Of a stretch of DNA of 53,324 nt, positions 25,501-36,724 are shown one piece after another. The translations under genes and the position numbers were made by a program. Under the pieces are notes generated by a model that did no database searches, was not told where the DNA came from, and worked only from the letters and a program-made list of their open reading frames with translations. The first letter of the stretch is position 1. Each line of letters starts with the position of its first letter. This stretch comes from Rhizophagus sp. LPA8_4_AMF (taxonomy: Eukaryota > Glomeromycota > Glomeromycetes > Glomerales > Glomeraceae). The stretch spans positions 1-53,324 of the forward strand of contig JADRCO010000108.1 in NCBI GenBank assembly GCA_021464525.1, in the 5' to 3' direction.

Positions 25501-26912
25501 TTATTACTAGTACCATCATCTTTATTAGTACTTTGACTTACAGTTTTAACGTCAGGGTTCTCATCTGGTGTTGAATTTTTAATATCCTTATCATCCTTAC
25601 AAACTTCAGATTCATCTTTAGCAACGCTTTGATCTTGAACTTTAGATTCATTTCCATTAAAGTCTATCATATTGTCATCTTGTTGTTCTTGTCGATCATG
25701 ACTATCGGCAGGTGTCTCTTGATTTTCATTAACTTGATTTTTTGAATTGTCATCTATAAAAAATAAAATCTCTTGATGAATCTTAATATTAATAATCAAA
25801 AGTAAATACTAAATTATGCATTACCTTTATCATCAATGCAAACGATGTGTGAAGTAGATGTATCTTGTTCTTTAATAGTTTGAATTATTGAACACGTATA
25901 ATCTATTATTAGTAAGCCTTTATAACATACAAATAAACAAAATTTTATGTACTCTACCATTAGTAATTTGATCACACGTATTTGTTTGTAAATTTATAGA
26001 ATTCACGGTTTGAGATTTCGATAGAAGCCTATTCAGTCTAAGTTAAGGAAAGAAAAAAATATCAACATCAACATTTAAATAATTACTCTTTTAACAAAAT
26101 TTGACTTACCTTATTTTTCTTCTAGTAGTCATATTTTGCTTACGTTCAACAAGAGTTACAATTAAATCATCATTATTAAAATCAGGATCAGCGGGATCAT
26201 ACACAATTATATCAGTGTCTTCTAGAGATGTTGAAATAGGTAGATTGGGTTTAAAAGCTTCTTTTAAATCATCAGAAAGCATGAGAGTGAATTGTTGTAT
26301 TGGCTGTTGATAATCAACTTCCATTAAATCCTGTTTTTGTAAACGAATATCTTGTTCCAATGGCTGATTCTCCTGATCACTGATAACATTTTCGACAAGT
26401 TCTGAATCTTCAATATCTTCAGTTATTTTTAACGAATTATTTATATTATGTACAATAAACGAATCATCATTTTCAATAACAGAGCTATTATCATTAACAT
26501 CATTAATTACATCAATTTCGTCAATATCCATTTCATTTTCATCGTTACTATTAATTATTGACGCGTTATCGTCAAATAAACTCTTATTTTTGCCCTTTAA
26601 ACATGTTTCAAAAGAATAGACCGCAGATTTGGTCGATTCAATAGCAGACTTGAGTTCTGATAAAGTCTTAGAAGTCTGTCGAAATATAGTCTTATTTACT
26701 TTTGTAATACGTTCAAATCTTTGTGGTAGGTTTTCGTCATTCATTACAACAAAAGAATTAAGATCATTTTTCATAGAAGGTTCCTGAACGTCTTTTACAA
26801 TTTCTTTTTCAGAAGAAATTTCTTGATCCAAGTTCATATCTATGATTCTTTGGTTCTCCTGTTTATCAACACGATTTTTGTTTGCAAGTCGAGAACTTCT
26901 TCGACTACTCAT
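22577..26912 (-). CDS. Little elongation complex subunit 2-like protein (NARG2/ICE2 C-terminal domain)
   Basis: Multi-exon gene, about 1,100 residues. In animals ICE2 belongs to the little elongation complex, which promotes RNA polymerase II and III transcription of snRNA genes. The N-terminus starts MSSRRSSRLANKNR (ATG at 26912; a Met eleven codons upstream at 26945 is less likely), followed by long acidic, Asn/Asp/Ser-rich disorder (26900-24950). Conserved blocks follow: ELVSKEQRNFYKNMSERVIN, ERSKSFVGHLNPLIENKVM, VVISSGGLAALVGLAE, TLKTIYIDKPFVKKKMTPRE, LEYSLWNIDDISILIRCKSH, GIKSKLDYQLDYNYESIS, SRWWIYSMIRNKADLMLGRI, CQGSYILRHEKGEAYAVVYK. These follow the order of the NARG2_C domain as I remember it (LWKF/LIRC block, WW block, HEKG block). 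The tail has Lys/Ser dipeptide repeats (FNVPNEKSKSRSKSKS...) and short repeats KDNG-RW/EW. Start and intron positions are approximate. Family assignment is from motif memory and needs a profile search. Confidence 0.75.
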
Positions 26913-29793
26913 AATTTTGATAAATAATTTTTTGTTTTGGATCAACTTTTGGTTATTGTATTATGAAGCGAGTTAATAAATCTGATGATCTGACGATCCA
27001 AAATTTCATTTTTTGAAATAGGTAATGCTAAAAACTTGCAAGACCTTATTTTATAATATGAAACTTAATAATATGAGAATTTTAAAAAAGATAAAAATAC
27101 ATTTTTTTCTTTTATTTTTGAGGTTTGTAATTTAAGCATATTCACCGAAGAAATATTAAATAATAATTTATACAATAATTTTTTAAATATAATTTAATGA
27201 TATCGTGTATAAAATTTTTTCTTTCTAATGAATATTTTAAACATGATAACTGAATGAAATTTAAAGAAATTTTATTAGAAACGAAATTGTTCTTGAATTT
27301 CAACGAATGATAAACCAAATACATTGTGTATATGTAGTATATTTAATATCTTACATGTTCCCTCAACTCAGTTCAATAACTCTTATAATGAAGTAAAATA
27401 ATTTATGAGATTATTATCGAACAAGTAAAAAAAAAAAATTCCTCACCAAAACACAAATCTTCTGTATAATATTCATACTAAATTTCAGAAATCTAATATT
27501 CTTTTAATATCGATTCATTCGATTGCTTTGTAGCTATCATTTTTACAATCTTTCACTTTTGCAATCTCTCACTTAATAGAAGCGGTTAGGTTAGAATAAA
27601 ATGATGACATTGAAGTAGAATAAATTATATGATCACAACATTTGATAGCACCGCTGAATGATATTCGGAAAGTAGGATTTATTAAAAGAAAAAATGCAAT
27701 TCTTTTTGTCTTGTTAGAACAAACGTTATCAGAACCTCCAGAACGACTAAAGGATCATTTGATACCACAGGGAGATGAATCTATTGAAGATAATGACAAT
27801 CTGGAATTTCTGGATGTTCTGGATGCACTTTCTTTACGACCGACTTCGCTATCATCATATAGATTTTTATAATTCAGAACAAACGAGGAGTTTATCATAA
27901 TCACATTTTAGTGTAAAAGAAGCGGTAAATAAGTTATTATGATGAAAATTATTAGTGAATTAACTATTGGTCCTTTAAAGTATGTTATGTCATCATAATG
28001 ATTATAAAATATTCTTAATATCGAATGATTTGTTTAGATACTGATAAGAAGATTCTATATTTATATCAAGTCCCTTTTAATGTCATAGATTTTCAGGTTG
28101 GAAATATTATCATGACATTCATTGATATCTGAAAATGATCTATTCACTTCAGAAAAAAATAATTTTTTTTTGTCCATATAGTTCATAATAAAATATAATC
28201 TCTTTCAAAATTACTTGATATTTTAGGCCAAGGTCATGTGCTACTGAAGGGTTAGGTATGCGACTCGATATTCTTGATTCTAGACACGGATTATACTTCA
28301 TCCATATATACAAAGAAGATCAACTGTTTGAAAATCATCTATCACATCGCATTTACTGAGATTCTTTGAATGATGGTAATGCAGAATTTCGCTTAGATAA
28401 GGAAAGTAATCATAGAAATATAGTATAGAAATATATGTATAGACGGCTCTAAGTGAAAGGAATTAGCAATTAAGGGTTAATCTCCACAAATTTATTTTTA
28501 GCATCTTTATTTTTGATAGTCATGCTAAAGCGTGATAAAAATAACTTTCATACAATGTATGACACTCATTGCTTTTGTGGCTTCCATTAGTCCCTTACAT
28601 AGATTAATCCGATAGCTAAAAAGCAGCCTAGATTTTCTTATTGCGCCACGAACAAGAAAATTGGGGATTAAGAAACTCACAAACGCATTTAAGAAACTCG
28701 CACAAATGCATTCTAAAAAGAAGTCGAGTTTCTTTTAATAACCACCTATTATAATGTAGATATTTCACTTAGATATTTTTAGGATTACCGCATAGGTGGG
28801 TCAAATTATTCAAAATATTACCTGAATCGCGTACATAATGACATTTGTTAATTTATTATTTAATGTTGGATTTAAAAAAAAGAGTTTAATCAAATATGTA
28901 ACTATTGAAACGGACCTGCCCGGCTAACCCAGCCAAGAACTGCAAATTATATAATAATAAATGGGATTTAATTGACATCAAAGCCAAATTGCCATTGTCA
29001 AAGTTAATTCTGGTTTCAAACTCGGTTAAGTTGAAAAAAATCCGATATCCCTCCTTTTTTGGGGGGTAAAATAGACCCCCCTTTTTTTAAAAACAATAAA
29101 GAAACAATCCACCTTATAAATTTTTTTTTTTTTACTCAAAATAGATAAATTTATTTATTATTTATTCAACGCATTGAAATTTTGGCTATTATCATTACCA
29201 TTATTGTAATGTCATTGATTGTTTTAATAAGAATGACTTTCTCTCTTTTATGGTTAAATATGTATTTGTTGTTATTTGTTGTTCTTTTTCTTTTTGACAA
29301 ATATAAAAAAAAATCAAAAACCTGTTTATAATGGATACAGATTGAGAGATAAAGAAGATCGACATCGAGATCTATTACTTAAAATACGATAAATAGTCAT
29401 AAATACAAAATCAACAGCATCGGAGTTACTATTAATTCGGATGGGAACTATTTTTGTCGGTTTGACAAAAATTGGTATATGTCAAATATCACATAAGTGA
29501 TTAAAACTCTCCTAAAAATTGTATCTTCTCCCAATCAAAAATGGTTGTAAAAATATTTAACGATTTCTAATTCCAACCAGTGTGTGAATTATATGCCTTC
29601 ATTGTAAGCAACGATTATTCCTATGATTAAACATTAAATGATTAAATGGTATCAAGATTGCGAACCCAGAAATTTTGACATTTGATTACTTTAACATTCA
29701 CAGTTTAACTATTTCCTATTTGGAATTCAGGTGAACGCTAAAATATAGACCTAGTTTCAAGAGGCTGAGCAACACAAAATAGTCTTATGTCAA
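26913..29793. other. Gene-poor spacer
   Basis: About 2.9 kb of AT-rich DNA upstream of the ICE2-like gene, which should include its promoter. Apart from the doubtful open frame at 27642-27872, I see no coding signal, RNA gene or clear repeat. Slightly GC-richer stretches at about 28230-28350 and 28590-28740 have no open frame. Confidence 0.4.
27642..27872 (+). other. Doubtful open reading frame (possible gene relic)
   Basis: 76 codons with a more gene-like composition than the surroundings, including EPPERLKDHLIPQGDESIED and a short acidic/Leu-rich part. It begins with TTG rather than ATG, has no recognisable domain, and the opposite strand also reads openly for about 40 codons. It may be a fragment of a decayed gene or chance. 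No function is proposed. Confidence 0.2.
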
Positions 29794-29795
29794 TA

Positions 29796-29922
29796 CAATC
29801 GGCCCTCGATATAAGGAACTGGCTTTATACCGAATTTTTCTCTCAAATGCGTCAAATATCTCTCGTTATAACGAATCAGCCAAGGTGAAAATCGGAGGGT
29901 TCGTTGTATCGAGGGCCAACAG
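29796..29922. mobile_element. pogo-type MITE, copy 1
   Basis: A 127-bp element flanked by TA on both sides (29794-29795 and 29923-29924), the target used by pogo and Tc1 transposons. The left end is CAATCGGCCCTCGATATAAG; the reverse complement of the right end is CTGTTGGCCCTCGATACAAC. The interior shares ATACCGAATTTTTCTCTCAA and ATGCGTCAAA with the copy at 36550-36724. The GGCCCTCGATATAACGA-like terminus is typical of pogo/Tigger families. There is no coding capacity. The minus-strand frame across it is an accident of the inverted repeats. Confidence 0.85.
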
Positions 29923-29924
29923 TA

Positions 29925-30533
29925 ACTCGCGCCAGTACAGGAATTCCTAAACCAAGTAATTGATAACCATGTGTAAACATCCGTTGTTCTCACTGCTTAC
30001 TATATCTTCACAATTAAAAAGGATCGATCATACTGTAAGACTACTGTAAGTCTGTAAGACTGTAAGTGCACTAATCACGTGTTGCATTTACCAAAAGTCC
30101 CAAGGAGATTTTAACCTGCGTAATTATTTAGGTGGGAAGACCATGAATTGCGCGAACACGATTTGTCACTTGACATTTTAAATAATATATGCTTATAATA
30201 AAACAAACGTATACCTAAAAAATACTTTTTTTAAAAACAAAGATTAACAAGATGATGCGTTGTTTTTATTGCCATTGTAAACTTTCCTATGCGGAGGAAA
30301 GGCGGTCGCTATATTATATATAGAATTTAAAAATATAAAATAGACGCTTATTTACTAGTTTTTTTGGTTTCTGTTTTTTTTTATTAAACAAGATATGTTA
30401 ATGTTCGAAATTATTATGCTTGAAATTTTGTTGCTTAAATTAAGCTTTGTTTTAAAAAAAAAAATTGAAGTATACGTCCATAGAATTAAACTACATAAAT
30501 ATTTTTAATACTTGATTTAATTAAAATTTTCCA
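29925..30533. other. Spacer with short CTGTAAGACT repeat
   Basis: AT-rich DNA beyond the MITE. Positions 30031-30067 carry about three imperfect copies of CTGTAAGACT. No gene was seen; the last ~100 bp are the 3' flank of the following minus-strand gene. Confidence 0.4.
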
Positions 30534-31975
30534 TCAAAATCCTTTCAAAACCTGGAATATCCACCATCGATATTCTTTTTTATGTTCACGTAAATTGGTT
30601 GCTATATTGGTAAATAGGTTGGTCAATACAACCTCGTCCATAACCTTTGTAAACGAACAAGTCACGGGACCAGGAGGTGTATACTTTTTCGCAACTTCAA
30701 CCATCCTTTCTAATGAATCACTTCCAGTATCAAGACCGAAAAGGACAGTATGTAGATAGATTGGTGAACTAATAATAATAAAAAAAAAAATTTTTTTGAT
30801 CAATGAATTATAATAATTCATTATTTTTAAGATGAAAAAAATAATAAAATTATGAAAATTATTCATACTTCTTTTTGGCATTACGTTTACAAATTGAATC
30901 CAAATCATATTCAGGAACATCCGCTTCTCCATCTGAGAGGAATATAACAATGTTTGTCCTATTCAAATATTAAAAGTTAAAAAAAAAAAATTCGAATGAT
31001 ATAATTTTGTAAAATACAAAAAAAAATTAATTTACTTTGTGGCATCAAAATATTTGTTAATAAGTTGGTCTGCTTTTTCAATAGCAACTCCAAAATCAGT
31101 CCCACCTCTATTTTCATATTGAAGCATTTTATTAAAGAGTAATTCAGCATTAATTCTTTCATTCTCAAAGGTTATAACCGCTTCATCATCAAAAAGAACA
31201 AGTGATATCGTATCACGGTCAATACGATCAGTAATCAATGGCGTCCTTGAGGATGATATATAACGAGTTTGCAATCTGGTATCCATGAAAGAATAAACGG
31301 CATCATATACAGCACCAAGACGATTATCATGAGATTTTTGTAATTTGGCATAATTACGAGACTTTTCTGATGGAGTAATATCAGTACCTAACAATAATCA
31401 AAATTTAATTTTAATATTAAATATAATTTTGATAATTATTGACGTAGATTATTCTTACCATTCATTGAACCACTTCGATCCATAACGAGTATAATATGAA
31501 AAGCTGGATATTTATACTCTATAACTTTAACATGTGCTGTAAATATACGCCAAAATCGTAATGATAATAACACTATTTCAATCAATTCTGTCTCCTTAAT
31601 TTTTAAGAAAAGTGAAACACCTAATGTTGATAAGACCAAAATCGCGTCAAAACCATGTAGTAAACCATATTTTCCTTTGCAGAAATATTTTGGACCAAAT
31701 ACTATTAATCTTAATAATACATCAATTGAAAATATTATATTTATCACTAATGACATTTTAAATAAGAGTTCAATAATGAAATCATCCAATTTGATCATAA
31801 TTATGACCGTTAATGCAACGATATTGATAGTTGTCAAAAATAGGCCCCAATACATGAAACGCTTTGCTTCGAGGAATTCCGCAAAGAAAGTGTAAGGTGA
31901 TTTTTTTGAATTTTGTGCAGGTTTATTCGAATTATCGTATCTTGGAAACTCGGTAATGATGGCTCCGTAGCTCAT
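30534..31975 (-). CDS. Voltage-sensor-like membrane domain fused to a von Willebrand factor A domain
   Basis: About 397 residues from four exons. Exon 1 starts at ATG 31975 and is followed by GTAAGA...TTAG, GTAAAT...ATAG and GTATGA...TTAG introns. Residues 39-62 (S1), 70-94 (S2), 103-124 (S3) and 131-149 (S4) form four hydrophobic segments. S2 holds IIFSIDVLLRLIVFG, with F82 and D85 in the F-x2-D/E charge-transfer spacing. S3 holds GFDAILVL with D110. S4 reads LLSLRFWRIFTAHV, with R140 and R143. This resembles Hv1/Ion_trans voltage sensors, and no pore helices follow. A vWA domain begins at once: FHIILVMDRSGSM (MIDAS D166, S168, S170), the MIDAS Thr in RGGTDFG, and NIVIFLSDGEAD. The vWA would face the cytosol if topology is as in other voltage sensors. 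Native role unknown. The ligand, and whether the sensor moves, cannot be told from sequence. A 16-A/T homopolymer lies just upstream of the ATG. Confidence 0.85.
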
Positions 31976-31977
31976 TT

Positions 31978-32008
<31 letters not shown>

Positions 32009-32929
32009 GAAGAGAAAAAAAAAAAAAAAATTGAATTTAAAATAAAAATAAATAATTATTGAAGTTTGTGAATTTATGAATTTTAACTTTCTTATAACTA
32101 GTACCATTTATGGATAGTCAATAAAAGCGAAATGCGCACTACCCGTTATGTTAATTTTAATTTTTTGTAGGACCTGACGAATTAGGGGATCAAAATGAAA
32201 AACCTTACACCAAGTATGCAAAGTAACGAACGCCGTATCAAAAAAAGAAACTTGACCATAGAATCCTTTCTTAAATTGGGTCCATTAAAAAGGAAAATAT
32301 TAATTCTAATTTCTTTCATGGTTAAAGATAATCTATATCTTCGGGAAAAAAATACTTAATGAAAAAAGTATTAAATCGTTAGAAATTCATAGAAATAGAG
32401 GTAATTTAAAAATTTAATAATAATACTGCTGAAGTAATAATTAAAGTTTTGTAATTTGTTTTACCTTGAGTCGTAACCCGTGACTAAAGGGTCGGTTACT
32501 TCCCAAAGAAAGATAAATTATAAATCTTCATATCCAAATTAACATGTAACTAACCCAGTCGGGTTTAGATCAAAAATACAATCGTAATAATTTATTAGCT
32601 ATTGTTATTTAGAAGAATAGTAAAGTTGAACTTGGGAAATGGATTATTTTCGTAATTACAAATCATTTGATCTGGAACTAAAGTACTGTATGACAATAAA
32701 TACTTTAAATAATATAAATCTTTTTAAATTAACCGCAGGTAATTTTTCGTTGTAGTAATGATCGAACCCTGAAGGCTGAATCAAAGTTAGTCAGTCACTC
32801 AGTCATAATCAATATGACATTTAAGATATTCAGCTCAATGGATTGAAAAAAATAGTAAAATTGCTTTCTTTTCCAAAGAGCTACTCTGATTGGCTAAAAA
32901 AAACGAATATTTCTAATGGCCCTTCAAAC

Positions 32930-33010
32930 TATAATTCGATTTCGAAACTTGTTCCGAACTCCGAAACTAAATTCGAAACTTTGAAACTTTTTCGAAACTA
33001 GTTCGAAACT
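32930..33010. repeat. Degenerate TTCGAAACT repeat
   Basis: Seven or so imperfect copies of the near-palindromic unit TTCGAAACT or TCCGAAACT in about 80 bp, contrasting with the AT-only flanks. Confidence 0.6.
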
Positions 33011-33089
33011 AGTGAGGGGAACCGATTTTCGAGGTCCAAAGCGTTCAGGGAGGTATATTTAAAAAAACGAAAGGGACGTGAGTAAGGGC

Positions 33090-33196
33090 ATTCTCAATGG
33101 GTAAGGCCGAAATCCACGCCTAGGTGTCAGGGAGGTACCTACAATTTTTTGGGTATTCTCAATGGGTAAGGCCAAAATCCACGTCCAGGCGTCCTT
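33090..33196. repeat. 65-bp tandem duplication
   Basis: ATTCTCAATGGGTAAGGCC starts at 33090 and again at 33155. About 42 bp are shared with few mismatches (continuing as AAATCCACG-C-AGG-GTC). The second copy is truncated relative to the 65-bp spacing. Confidence 0.75.
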
Positions 33197-33782
33197 AAAC
33201 TCCTTCGTTCCCTAAGCTCTTTCGTTTCCTAATTCCTATCCCATACCTTATTCCGAAGTCGAAGTCTGAAATCGCGTCCAGATAGGTACCTATAAAAAAA
33301 GGATGTCATTTTTTTTTAAAAAAAAAATAATTTTAAATAAAAAGAGTTTAAGTTTGAAAATATACTATTAATATTAACTCATAAAGACTTTTATAAAATC
33401 TTTTTGAATAAATTTTAATACATTTAACATTTACTTTAAATATATAAGCAAACCCAATTCCATCATGATTCTTTTTTTCATTAATTAAATCACTTTCACC
33501 AATAAATGATCAAATAAGATCTTTATGTAAAAAATGATTCATAATATAAATTTTTTTTAACAAATTGATTATTTTTATCTTGATTAATAATAATAATATT
33601 TTTTAATTATTATATTTGAATTTATTTTTATATTATAAAATTTTTCTTCATCAATTTCAATTTTAACAAAATTTTGATTTAAATAATAATTTATTAGTTC
33701 TTATATGACCATTATTACTTTTACAAGTAAACTTGAACTAAAAAAAAGTATTATGAATGAATTATTACGTATATATTATATT

Positions 33783-33838
33783 TATAATTATTTCATATAT
33801 AATTATTTCATATATAATTATTTCATATAGTTATTTCA
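33783..33838. repeat. 15-bp AT minisatellite
   Basis: Three to four tandem copies of ATATATAATTATTTC, the last with one substitution. Confidence 0.7.
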
Positions 33839-34250
33839 AGAAAAAAAAATATATTACCTTAAAATTTCAAACATATTTATTAAGTTCAAGTTCGTCAAGA
33901 ACAACATTAATGATATTATTAAATCTTCTACATGTCCTTCGTAAAATAACAAGTTCACCGACACTATTAAAAAAAAAAGAACGTATTACCACGTGAATTT
34001 GGCTCTACATCCCAAAATTTTATAGGAGTTGCCCATTCTTTTCACGAAATTCTTTAAAAATCAACAACAAATTTCGGTCAGTAATCCTAAAGGATTAAAT
34101 CGGTTGGTTTGTTTTGTTAAATGTTTTTGATGATGTTTTATTTTGAAATAAAAAGCTTTTAAAAAATTATGAATGAAAAAGTAAATTATTTTAATGATGA
34201 AAACATCGTGATTTAAGTTATATACAGTATATATAAACGATCAAAGAAAA

Positions 34251-34344
34251 GAATTTTGTAACGAGAATGAATTTTGTAACGGGAATAAATTTTGTAATGG
34301 AAAAGAATTTTGTAACGGGAAAGAATTTTGAAAGAATTTTGTAG
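34251..34344. repeat. 17-bp tandem repeat
   Basis: Five imperfect copies of GAATTTTGTAACGGGAA in direct order; the last copies are shortened. Confidence 0.7.
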
Positions 34345-36332
34345 CTAAATCAAAATTGAAGCACTTTTTTGAATCACATATAACTTAAACCATATTGAAT
34401 GAAATTCATAGAACAAGTTATCTTTCATCATAGTAAATACCGTAATCATTAATATTATTATCAAATTATACGTCAAGAAATTTTTTTTCTGCGGTACGTT
34501 TGTTTAAATGCCATTTTTTTTTTTTCACGAGCAATTTATTGATATAAAAAACATTTTAAAATATTTTAAAAAAGCATTCCTAAATATGGATAAATTATTG
34601 TTGATCTATAATAAATTAGTTTTAAACCGAAAAATAGAGGTTTTAAAAGAATTTTTAAACACTTTTAAATACTTACAATATGTTCTATTGATTCACTATG
34701 ATAAAAAAAAAAAAAATAATAATATTATCTAAAAATAATATTTCTCCGAATTATTCTTAGAATTTTGTTATTTATATGCAAATATTTACATCGCTACATG
34801 TGCTTTTCAAATAATTATGTTTAAGGAAGATATTTGTAAATATTTTTTTTTTTACAGTTTAATATTCGATCTTAAAAAAAATCGGCATTAAATAAATAAT
34901 CAAAAAACATAAACTAAGAAGCATTGCGAACATAATTTGTTTGCTTATTACCGATCATTTTATACATAAAGATTTTAGCATTTTTTTTTTAAAAAAAAAA
35001 ACCGGAAATATTCTTAAAGCTGCAAAGTTTCGTAATGTTTCGTTAAAAAACTTGTTATTTAGTTATATTTATCGGTAAATAGTAGATCGATCATCAATAA
35101 GACTTTTTTGATTCTAGTTCAAGTAAAACGTACAATACGAATTTTATATGGTATATACCTAAATAAATAAATACGGTACATTCCAATAATTTCATTTAAA
35201 ACAAAAAGCTCGTGTTAAAATTATCGTATAGTAGTTCTTTCGATAAAAATCTGCGTCACGTGAGATATTATTATCCAATAACATAGTGTCGGACATAATT
35301 CCGGTTTAGTTTTTAGTTTTTACGGATCAGCCGAGGACAGTTTTACTCAGAGTTCTGATTACAAGTTCAGTGACAATGAAACTTTTTTTGTATTTCACAT
35401 AAAATCACAAAATTTGTGATTATTTTTGTTTAAAAACAAAAAATTTCACAAAATTTATTAAAATTTTATTTAATTCACATAATTAATTTATTTTCTGCTT
35501 ACATATTTATCAAAAATGCACCATAAGGTCGTACAAAATAAATAAAATTTGCTTTTTCAAAACAAATCGTAAATTTTTATTTTGTCACAAACAGTTGATT
35601 AGTAGGAATATGAGAAATATGCGAGATTTTTAATGATTATGAGACATCTAATATTGAAATCAGTATTAAGTATTATTGATCACTGCAGTATTCCTAATAT
35701 TCCTTAATGATTTTTTTTTTTTTTTAAACCTTTTGGAATTTCCGACAAGACAACAATTAATACATACCGTAAATCGGGCTAACCGAGTTTATATTTTGAA
35801 TATTTAATTCGATTTTGTACTTTTGATTCAGAGATTGGACTAACTCGCACTCGTGTACAAGATAACTTGAGTTAAAAACCCTATTATATCACGTGGCTAG
35901 TGCCACCCGATATTCGGCCAGCATTATGCTTCTTCCGGTCCGGGCAAAATTACGAATGATTATTATGTGAATTCCGCTACTCAGCTGCGGTGGTAATCAC
36001 CGTTGACTCGTAAAAAAAAAAATACTTTTATTCGTTCTGACTCGAGCCCAACTGTCTAAACTTTACTTTGTATTAATGTTATTGTTTATGTATAATTATA
36101 GTGAATAATTGCAATATTTACAGCTGACTTTTGTATTAATAATGGAGTATATTTTTATTATTTGATTATCATTACTGTAAAAGTGATTAAATAACTGTGC
36201 ACTGGCGGTAATTTGATTGTCGGGCGATTATCGATCGATATATAAAATGAATTTTGATTTTCGGGGGTCCTCAAACTGTGCTAAAAACTTTATCCTTTTT
36301 AACCACTTTTAAATAAACATTTGATTAACCTT

Positions 36333-36505
36333 ACGAGAGATCACTTTAAAAAATATATTTTTTTAATCATTTATGCGCTTTGCGTAAATATTTTTTACAG
36401 GTTATTAACAACATCCTTTTTTAACGAGAGATCACTTTAAAAAATATTTTTTTTTAATCATTTGTGCGCTTTGCGTAAATATTTTTTACACGTTATTAAC
36501 AACAT
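36333..36505. repeat. 82-bp direct duplication
   Basis: Two copies, 36333-36414 and 36424-36505, begin ACGAGAGATCACTTTAAAAA and end TTATTAACAACAT. They differ at only a few positions and are separated by 9 bp. The high identity in an otherwise unconstrained region suggests a recent duplication. Confidence 0.8.
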
Positions 36506-36549
36506 TATTAGAATTTCAACATTTTGTAGTTTGTACCATTTTTTAAATA

Positions 36550-36724
36550 CAGTGGCCCTCGATATAACGAGCTCACTTTATCAGTTAGTATACCGAATTT
36601 TTCTCTCAAATGCGTCAAAGATCTCTTGTTAAAAAAGGATCAGACAATTTAATTCTTCACTATAATCTTATAGATGAAAATCGGAGTGAGGGTTCGTTGT
36701 ATCGAGTGCCGCGAGAGCCGACTG
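36550..36724. mobile_element. pogo-type MITE, copy 2
   Basis: A 175-bp element flanked by TA (36548-36549 and 36725-36726). The left end is CAGTGGCCCTCGATATAACG; the reverse complement of the right end starts CAGTCGGCTCTCGCGGCACT and continues CGATACAACGAACCCTC. Its interior motif ATACCGAATTTTTCTCTCAA is shared with the copy at 29796-29922. It carries extra internal sequence relative to that copy and has no coding capacity. Confidence 0.82.

Noticed and set aside
29790-29993. 67-codon minus-strand open frame
   Set aside because: It lies over the MITE at 29796-29922 and reads through its inverted repeats; there is no domain or splice support.
33757-33996. 79-codon plus-strand frame
   Set aside because: It consists largely of the 15-bp AT repeat (IIISYIIISY) and low-complexity sequence.
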